Below are positions 56,865-64,000 of a DNA stretch of 64,000 nucleotides, one piece after another. Both the position numbers and the translations under genes were made by a program. Below the pieces are notes generated by a model that was given only the letters and a program-made list of their open reading frames with translations, searched no databases and was not told the DNA's origin. The number at the start of each line of letters is the position of its first letter. Within the stretch, counting starts at the first letter, position 1. The stretch comes from Conchocele bisecta (lineage: Eukaryota; Mollusca; Bivalvia; Lucinida; Thyasiridae). The stretch spans positions 19,657,919 to 19,721,918 of the forward strand of contig CM055279.1 in NCBI GenBank assembly GCA_029237695.1, in the 5' to 3' direction.

Positions 56865-57045
56865 AAGTATAATACATAGGATATTCCATCATACATGCTT
56901 GAATAGCGGAGATAATACACTCGTGCCCGTCGGCGTCCGTGCAAGCAACTCGATCGCTACGCTCACTCGTTGCTTGCGCGGAAGCCGACGCACACTCGTG
57001 TATTATTTCCCGCTATTCAAAATGTACAATGGAATATCATCTATA
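56865..57045. mobile_element. Foldback miniature element
   Basis: GATATTCCATCATACATGCT, TGAATAGCGGAGATAATACA and CTCGTGCCCGTCGGCGTCCG are inverted at the right as CGGAAGCCGACGCACACTCG, TGTATTATTTCCCGCTATTC and AATGGAATATC. The loop contains CGATCGCTACGCTCACTCG. About 180 bp and GC-rich in the middle. Confidence 0.85.
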
Positions 57046-57592
57046 TAATCGATTTGCTTTTCCCTTTTAATAATCTGGCCCTCTGGCGTAAATAAATCAA
57101 GCCGGATTGCCCCATACCTGGGACAATCCTCAGTGATAGTTGCAATTACGTCCGAGAGTCACATATAATAGTCCTTCTGAGTTTCTTAGTCCCGTTCATT
57201 CAAAATACAGTCCCCCAATCCCTCTCCAGCCACCCTTCACAACCAATCACAACACCCCCAGTCCCGACAATACATTCCAAAATCAGAACCTGAGAACGAT
57301 CACGTACCTAAAGTATGGTAGGGATAATAGTGGATAACACCTTATACAACAACGCGAAGTACATTCCCGACAGGGAGCCACACCCGTCCCTACCACACAA
57401 GTATATTGCAAAGAAAATAACATAAATACAACTTAACAATATACCCCACCCACATAAAGTGGTAATTAATTATAATCTCTTTGAAATACTTTCAATAAAT
57501 ATCATTCTGTTATGTTCATTACATTACTATATTACATTAATGATTATATGATATTAAATAGTGATTAATTTTACATGTATTGCCTTTTTTAT

Positions 57593-57660
57593 CTTCTTGT
57601 CGCTTCTTGTCGCTTCTTGTTTATCGCTTCTTGTCGCTAATATTGTTCTTGTCACTTTTT
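57593..57660. repeat. 10-bp microsatellite, CGCTTCTTGT
   Basis: Four copies of CGCTTCTTGT, partly interrupted. Confidence 0.8.
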
Positions 57661-57947
57661 AGTGAGACCGCTTTTTCATAGTTTGAACTTCAAATCATCG
57701 TCTTCATCGCAAGATATCGTCCGACATCGTTTTTATCACGTGAACAATAAAATAAAGCATAACATCATTGCAAGTTAAACTTGATATATTTTTACTGACA
57801 TTTTATCCATTTTCACTTCAAGCAATGTGTCGTGTTGTTATATGACGTTTATGTTTTACTTCTGAATTCTCTGAAAATCAGACCTGTGATTTCCTAGAAT
57901 ATCTAAAAATAGTAACATAGGTTCAGAAACCTATGGCGGGCTGTTGC

Positions 57948-58012
57948 TTGTCATAAAATATGTGTTCTGAAGTTGGACTATCATGATTATAAAGCACACA
58001 TATTTTATGATT
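57948..58012. repeat. Inverted repeat
   Basis: CATAAAATATGTG and its inverse CACATATTTTATG enclose a ~40-base loop; preceded by a CATAGGTTCAGAAACCTATG hairpin at about 57917-57936. Confidence 0.7.
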
Positions 58013-58339
58013 TCAAACAATTTATAACTGATATGTTTCAGTTGAGAAAAAAAGAATGAAATGTAAATAAATCACTTGGTTTGTTCAAGTTTTCAAGATA
58101 GTTCCCATTGTTGACAGGTTTCTTTTTCATGTTGTATTACACTGAACACATTTAGCACACGTGTAGTCCACCATTGTATGTCAAAAACTATTCTATGAAA
58201 TTGCCGCGCCTATAGGGGAACATATTCAAGAGGATGATGGCAGGCAGGTCACTTCCTTAGGAATCACATGTGGAAGTAAGAAACAAAATACTATTATCAG
58301 ATAACTGAATAATATATTAGGAGTTTAGGGAGTCATTTC

Positions 58340-58650
58340 CCCCATGATTTCTCCAGTCAAATCCAGCCAACATATTAGATTGATACAGATTTCCTAAGTC
58401 GGCATATGCTGTTATGATGACGTAAAATTAACTTCCTGAAATTCTGTATTTTCTATACCTACCCATAAATCTTCACCGAAACTGAAAGTAGAAAGCGGTG
58501 GAAATTCCCAGTCTGCGGAGCATTGTTGGTAATTCGGAATACACAGCGTAAATTGGATAATGTGGGAAATGGCATTCAGTAGCCCATGTTAACCAGATGT
58601 CCAGCCAGCCTGTAAGGAGCCGTTCGGTAGAATAAAACACCTTTAAATCG
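58340..58650. repeat. Copy of the 18880-19215 block
   Basis: See 18880-19215. Here it lies upstream of segmental copy 2 instead of downstream. The exon-like ATG and donor of 19327 are not present nearby. Confidence 0.75.
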
Positions 58651-59159
58651 CCAGAGTGGTTGGTCCAATAACGTGGAAACCTAGCCTCAATATAACCGTG
58701 AAACTAGCTGCAAAGTTATAGTGGACAGCAGAATTGTATCGCTAGATGCAAGGACCATACATACAACCGTCCCAGGTAGGTGGCATCCTACCCAGTGACA
58801 ATTCCTTACTTGATGAAGTTGAATACATATCAGGCACGTATGCTACAACCTCCATATTCAGAGGCTAACAATACTCAACCAAATAGGCAAAACACGTAAA
58901 CAAGATGGCGAACACCAAATTAATCCATGATATGGCACACCAAATTAAGACTTTCAGCTAGCTAGAAGCCCTTTATATAACTGCATGTGACATGTATGTA
59001 CATAATCGTGACAAACATAACTACCGGCCGTAACAGCTGCCGGGTAGGCTTATAGATGGAAGGCGCCATCTATCGACGAAAGAAAAAAGGTAGCAGTGAA
59101 AAAGTAAGAACGAACATACACAGTGCCACCTCTTGGAAGGAAGCTTTTCTGGATTTTAA

Positions 59160-59388
59160 CCCTTTCAACACCACATGCCTGTTTTATGGTATTGGCAAAA
59201 CGTGTAGATCCAGATGACGAGCCGGCTCATCAGGATCTGCACTTTTTGCAAGTAATTTTCATTTTTTTTTTAGAACAAAAACACACCCTTTTCATAAATG
59301 GACTAGTCTGAAAATCATTTTGTGACGATTGGATTGGTGGGAAAATTAACATATCGAAATCCATTCCAGTCACTTAGGGGTGAAAGGG
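59160..59388. mobile_element. piggyBac-like miniature element (partner of 13557-13784)
   Basis: CCCTTTCAACACC ... GGGGTGAAAGGG flanked by intact TTAA at 59156-59159 and 59389-59392. This copy preserves both target sites, whereas copy 1 has TTAG at the left. Confidence 0.85.
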
Positions 59389-59482
59389 TTAATTTGCTGA
59401 TCACGTCCTTTCCAGAATCACCGATTGGCGTGTCGGTCAATTTACACAATCACTGACGTAGAAACGAAACTGTGAACAATAG

Positions 59483-59795
59483 GAACAAGAATTCCGCCAA
59501 GAGAATTACATGCTAAAAACACGAAAAATGTCAAGGTTGAGGAAACTGTTTAACATAAAAAAATGGCTAAGTGTTTTCACAACCATGTGAAAGGTCAATA
59601 AGGTCATGGTCATATTAATGGCGGCATGAGTGTGTTCCAAATACTCACATGTATCAAGTGTCAACATTTTGAAGTAATCCTTCCACAAACATGTTGACAT
59701 TTCGGATGATGACGCGGAAGACAACGACGACGACGACGACGGAAAAAGCGGCGTCTATAGTCGCGCCGTCTGCTAAAGTAGGCGTGACAAAAATC
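59483..59795 (+). mobile_element. Repeat family D (CAAGAATTCCGCCAAG start)
   Basis: It starts CAAGAATTCCGCCAAGAGAA, has ATGGCTAAGTGTTTTCACAA and a (GAC)n run at 59726-59741, and ends near GTCGCGCC-GTCTGCTAAAGTAG-GCGTGAC plus A's. Start, 3' hairpin and A-run follow the pattern of families A-C, but the hairpin is weaker. In copy 1 the same place (13889) has only a short remnant beginning CAAGAAGTCCGCCAAG. Confidence 0.55.
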
Positions 59796-60214
59796 GAGAA
59801 TAGCATATATTTTTTTTAAATAAGTTCATTTACTGAAGGCATCTATTACTGGTATTCAGGGGCATTTTGGCTGTGACAATGTAATAAATTCAGTATAATA
59901 ATTCTGCATACTTTTAATCACCAAATATATGTAGTCGTTAGTTCTATATGAAATAATGCATTTCTGGAGATATAAATGATTACTCCCTCAAAGTATACTT
60001 AGCTAGATAAGTACGGTTAGCAATTTTGGTTAAATCGGCTACAGGTCCGACGACAGGCCACGCGACTGCCGTACCAATAACTTTTACAAAATACTACTTT
60101 TTATTAAAATATCTAGAATTCATATAGATACATGTATTATACAAACGAAAACGGACCTTGTCTTTTTAGTACATTAGCCGGTTTGTGTGAAATAGCTATA
60201 CTAGTATCATCCGA

Positions 60215-62757
60215 ACTTAACAATGAAAGTTGACCCCAATTTTAACCCAGGGGTCACCATTTTAACAAATTTGAAAAAGCATTGTACATCGATCATTTCT
60301 GCCAAGTTTCGTAGAAATCGGTCTGGTGGTTCGTGAGAAGAAGATTTTTTAAAACGTTGTGTTATTTTTAGACGGCCGACATCTAAGATTAACGATGACT
60401 GCCATTTTAACAAAACTGAAAAGGCTTTACCAATGGACCATAACTGCGAAGTTTGCTAGCAATGGCCAAGCGATTTGTATGAACAAGACGTTTGAAATCT
60501 CTAATAAAAGAACGACCTTTTGACCTTTCGGCGGCTATCTTGGATGATGTAATCATCTGCTTTCGACAATAAATGCTCATAAGTGATCGTTTCAACGTCC
60601 ATACCTTCGAATTGATATATGACATGACCATATTCAATCAAATGTGAAATTTGACCCCTACCTGACCCCTCCTGCCCCGCCCATATTTGACCCGGGGGCC
60701 ACCATTTGAAGGAATCTGAAACATTGTTAACTATCGATCATTCATATCAAGCTTCGTCGAAATCGGCCTGGCGGTTCGTGAGAAGATTCTTTTGAGAATT
60801 TGACCTACTTTTCAACGGCGGCCATCTTGGATTTCCCGATGACCATAATTTTAACAAAAATGAAAAGGCTTGACCCACTGACAATTACTGTGAAGTTTGG
60901 CCAATATTGGCCAAGTTGTTCTCGAGAAGAACACGGTTTTAATCTATATTGAAAGAACGACCTTTTGACCTTTCGGCGGCCATCTTGGATGACATAATTA
61001 CCTAATTTCGACAAAATGAAGCTCCAGAATGACCGTCTCGTCGATACCTTCGATTTGATATATGACATGAATATATTCAGTAAAATGTGACATTTGACCC
61101 CGACTTGACCCCTTCTGCCCCGCCCATTTTTGACCCGGGTCCCCCATTTGAAATAATCTGAACCAGCGTTAACTATCGATCATTCATACCAAAATAATCG
61201 GCCTGGCAGTTCGCGAGAAGAAGATTTTTCGAGAATTTTACCTATTTTTCAACAGCGGCCATCTTTGATTTCGCGATGACCACCATGTAAACAAAAAATG
61301 AAAAGGCTTGACCCAATAACCATTACCGTGAAGTTTGACCAATATCGGCCAAGCGGTTCACGAGAACAAGACTTTTGAAATCTTTATTAAAATAACGACC
61401 TTTTGACCTTTCGGTGGACATCTTGGATGACATGACCATCCAATTTTCATTAAAAATGTACCAGAGCGATCGCCTCTTTGATACACAGGTGGCAGACTCG
61501 GACATATGACACCAAAAAATGCCTATTAAAAAACAAATCCCATTACCCCACCCACTTGGTCTCGTACAGTACCATCTTATTATAGAAAGATGATAAAGAA
61601 TATGGCTATTATAGAAAGAGCCCTCTCTTTTTCGACTCGCACAAACACAATAAACATCGATTAAATGTATGACTTCTGTTTTTTGCAATCGATAAAGGTA
61701 TTAGGTGTGTGAATATACTAACTTCAAATCGCTGTTTCCAGCATTTATTCAGTTATTCGCATTTTGCTTACCACATCCAAAGCGAAATTTGCGTGTACGA
61801 AATAATCTCACACAGAATCGGAGGCCGTCCGGCGTGGATTATCGGTCATATTTGGCCGATAGCTGATCGCCAGCTCAAACTAATGACGTGCACCATGACC
61901 ATAGCTGATCGCCAGCTCAAACTAATGACTTGCACCATGACCATAAACAAATCATAACCATAACATAACCATAACATTAGAAACTCCCAACCATTTTTGA
62001 CCCCGGGGTCACCATTTTAACAACCTTGAAAGAGAATTGTACATCGATCATTCCTACCAAGTTTCGTCGAAATCCGGCTAGCGGTTCATGAGAAGAAGAT
62101 TGTTTAAGTATGTATGCTATTTTTATTTTTATCTTGGATTAGTGATGACCTCCATTTTAACAAATCTGAAAAGGCTTCACCCATGGACCATAACTTTTAA
62201 GTTTGGCTACCTTGGGCCAAGCGGTTCATGTGAAGAAGAATTTTGAAATCTCTAATAAAAGAACGACCTGTTGACCTTTTGGTGGCCATCTTGGATGACA
62301 TAACCATCCGATTTCGACAAAAAATGCACCAGAGTGATCGCCTCGTTGATACCTTCGATTTGATGTATGACATGACCATATTCGGTCAAAAATAAAATTT
62401 GACCCCAATTTGACCCCACGGGCCACGCACATTTTTGACCCCGGGGTCACCATTTTAACAACTTTGAAAGAGCATTGTACATCGATCATTTCTACCAAGT
62501 TTTGTCGAAATGCGGTTGGCGGTTCTTGAGAAGAATTCTTTTGAATAATGTGTGCTATTTTTAGACGGCGGCCATCTTGAATTAAGTAATTTAACAATTT
62601 TGTCATCCCCCTACCTAAGGACCATGAACATAGGCCTATATAGGCCAAATGGCTACCGAGGAGAAGACGTTTGAAAATGTTCACGACGGACGACGGACGA
62701 ACGGACAGATTGTGGTAACAATAGCTCACATGAGCTTCGCTCAGGTGAGCTAAAAAG
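60215..62757 (+). mobile_element. Helentron-type family B, 5'-truncated copy
   Basis: Same 425-bp monomers and same 3' hairpin (AGCTCACATGAGC-TTC-GCTCAGGTGAGCT, A-run) as 14412-18248, but the CAAGAGGGCC start is missing. Uninterrupted at the site where copy 1 holds family A. Confidence 0.8.
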
Positions 62758-62838
62758 GGCGGAAAATAATATAGATCAGTGTCTACACTGATGCGTGAAA
62801 TAGGTTATACAAAGTCTGATAACATAAAGAGATGCATA

Positions 62839-63037
62839 TGTGGTGAGTAGCTTAAAAAGTCAGCGGGGGGTTTGTTGTTATTGTAGCGTGTGGAAAATCG
62901 GCTGCGTGTAATCGTAGAAGGCTGTGATGTTTTGGGGTTTTGATATGGTCCAGATTGAAAGCTAGTCAATGGTGTATTAATAATTCATGTACTTGTTCTG
63001 ATTAAATCACGTATGACCCTAACACGTAGTTGTTACA
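62839..63037 (+). repeat. Putative 5' LTR of an LTR retrotransposon
   Basis: 199 bp beginning TGTGGTGAG and ending GTAGTTGTTACA (TG...CA). It starts exactly where homology to segmental copy 1 stops, and a primer-site match follows one base after its end. The matching 3' LTR would lie beyond the window, so the call rests on these three points. Confidence 0.6.
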
Positions 63038-63038
63038 A

Positions 63039-63051
63039 TGGTGGCAGCGGT
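63039..63051 (+). promoter_or_regulatory. Putative primer binding site, tRNA-Leu type
   Basis: TGGTGGCAGCGGT is the 13-base complement expected for the 3' end of tRNA-Leu (…ACCGCTGCCA plus CCA, from memory). Leu primers are used by Steamer-like Ty3/Gypsy elements of bivalves as far as I recall. Confidence 0.6.
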
Positions 63052-63181
63052 TAATCTGTTATAGAACTGCCATTGTCGTGTACCGCTACCCACGAATACT
63101 GGTATATTTGGAACCGGCTGTACCAGTGGGAATTGGTCGACTGAACACCACATGTAAATTGTCGGTGATTCGAGGGCCCAT

Positions 63182-63802
63182 GTGTTTGAACGTTATGACT
63201 GTTCACAGAAACTAACTGTGCATTTTGTAATTAAACGTGGTTCATGCGTGACTGTCCTTGTTGCACCAACATTGATTAAAATACATTCGTTAGATTCTTA
63301 TGACATAGTAATTGTAAAAATTGCTTGTGGGATCAATAACTTTACACAATTTGTCAAACGTAACAATGTCAAAGATTTAGTAGCATCTGTGGCAACTGCG
63401 AGATCTGTATTTAACGAATTAGTTGAATTCAAGAAAGCTATTAAGCATTGTTGTCCCAAAGCACTTGTTGGGTTTGTCACAATACATACTCTGTCATTTG
63501 TTAAGTACAGAGATACACGGGTTGGAAAGGAACACTCAAATTATTCAGACCGTGAATTGAGTATTTTCCAGTCAGAAGTAGATGATAAGAGTAGTAGTAA
63601 GGGAGTCAAAATGATACCACTTACCGTGATATCATTTATAACCCTCTACAATACCCCCACCACCCCCGAAAAGCAAAAAAATTGGTTAACGAGGAAAATT
63701 GTCTCCCGACAGCAAATTTATGAATTTTTGGAGAAAATAATTTTGAAAAGAGGGTGTCAAAATGATACCACCTCCAACCAAAAGTTGGTGGTGGTATTGT
63801 AG
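63182..63802 (+). CDS. Unrecognised 206-codon ORF in the putative retroelement
   Basis: The longest non-repetitive frame in the right part of the window. Residues ~35-140 look like real protein: VKIACGINNFTQFVKR, a long amphipathic helix with Phe-Asn-Glu-Leu and Phe-Lys-Lys-Ala-Ile, then LVGFVTI and an Arg/Asp-rich stretch ending SEVDD. The Gly-Ile-Asn-Asn word in a hydrophobic strand context vaguely recalls SGNH-hydrolase block III (Gly-x-Asn-Asp), but the nucleophile block is not visible; this is weak. The last ~60 codons look different, AT-rich, and coincide with an inverted repeat (CTACAATACC...GGTATTGTAG, 63645-63801), so a small insertion may have replaced the original C-terminus. No gag or pol motif is recognised. 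Confidence 0.45.
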   Translation: MFERYDCSQKLTVHFVIKRGSCVTVLVAPTLIKIHSLDSYDIVIVKIACGINNFTQFVKRNNVKDLVASVATARSVFNELVEFKKAIKHCCPKALVGFVTIHTLSFVKYRDTRVGKEHSNYSDRELSIFQSEVDDKSSSKGVKMIPLTVISFITLYNTPTTPEKQKNWLTRKIVSRQQIYEFLEKIILKRGCQNDTTSNQKLVVVL

Positions 63803-63804
63803 TC
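63643..63804. mobile_element. Possible miniature inverted-repeat insertion in the ORF tail
   Basis: CTCTACAATACC-CCCACCACC and GGTGGTGGTATTGTAG are near-inverse ends about 160 bp apart. A TACCACCTCCAAC/GTTGGTGGTGGTA hairpin lies at its right end. Confidence 0.4.
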
Positions 63805-63864
63805 CCAATTATATTGGTAATTGACTTTTGAAAAAATGGTTATAATAAAATATTATTAGAGAAA

Positions 63865-64000
63865 ATGGATAATACAATACAATTGGAATTGAAAGTTTTT
63901 AATGACTGTGTTGAAGAAGTTTACGAAGCTTACGGGGGTTATGATCCCGTATATAAATTCTATAAAATGAAAACACTAGGCGATATCGAATACATGAAAT
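63865..64000 (+). CDS. 5' end of an unidentified ORF running off the window
   Basis: ATG at 63865 opens 45 uninterrupted codons up to the last base. The product begins MDNTIQLELKVFND and is acidic with many Tyr and Lys residues (VYEAYGGY, VYKFYKMK). Codon use is AT-rich. Upstream AGAGAAAATGG is a reasonable start context. It could be the second ORF (gag/pol) of the putative LTR element or a host gene; not recognised. Confidence 0.45.
   Translation, partial: MDNTIQLELKVFNDCVEEVYEAYGGYDPVYKFYKMKTLGDIEYMK

Larger units (their letters stand above)
58690..62836 (+). repeat. Segmental duplication, copy 2 (partner 12230-18320)
   Basis: Collinear with 12230-18320 but lacking both family A insertions and the start of family B. 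It carries a longer family D insertion (59483-59795). Identity looks high over 58700-59100, with scattered substitutions. The match stops at GATGCATA (62831-62838), exactly where the putative LTR begins. Confidence 0.9.

Overview
This is a gene-poor, AT-rich stretch of animal genome made almost entirely of mobile elements, their short non-autonomous derivatives, and tandem arrays. The best guess for the source is a bivalve mollusc. That rests on several interspersed families that I associate with clam genomes: copies beginning CAAGAGGGCCATGATG and ending in GGTGAGCTAAAA, copies beginning CAAGAGCTGTA, a GGGCCCGTTTCACTAAAC inverted repeat, and tails reading GTTAAACCCCAACAAACAAAC. No complete host gene is visible. 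At most two short candidate host exons with good splice donors (19327-19349 and 46013-46099) can be proposed.

Layout. 1-337 is an assembly gap. 338-2900 holds one short inverted-repeat element. 3090-6283 is a GC-rich, compact, virus-like block: one gene on the minus strand and three or four on the plus strand, all broken by frameshifts or stops. 8523-8921 is a complete miniature LTR retrotransposon (TRIM) whose LTRs carry a tRNA-like Pol III promoter. 12230-18320 and 58690-62836 are two copies of one segmental duplication. Comparing them gives natural empty sites for two insertions and exact ends for a repeat family. 18.5-26 kb holds small inverted-repeat elements, including a TTAA-flanked pair. 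26.86-31.5 kb holds two 65-bp minisatellite arrays, a foldback block and a 36-bp array. 33.77-35.35 kb is a Tc1-type transposon with one frameshift. 35.4-36.4 kb is a 143-bp satellite abutting a tRNA-derived SINE. 38.6-42.7 kb holds large foldback elements. 42.77-45.75 kb is a ~155-bp satellite with a 463-bp internal duplication. 46-56 kb is a mixture of SINEs, nested miniature elements and a tandemly expanded TTAA element. 62839-64000 looks like the 5' end of a full LTR retrotransposon running off the window.

The strongest observations are: the tRNA-in-LTR TRIM with its own nearby empty site; a shared terminal architecture (5' CAAGA start, 3' hairpin with a TTC loop, then an A-run) in sequence-unrelated repeat families, resembling non-autonomous Helentron (HINE-type) elements; the decayed virus-like cassette; and a testable prediction for the target duplication of the retrotransposon at the right edge.
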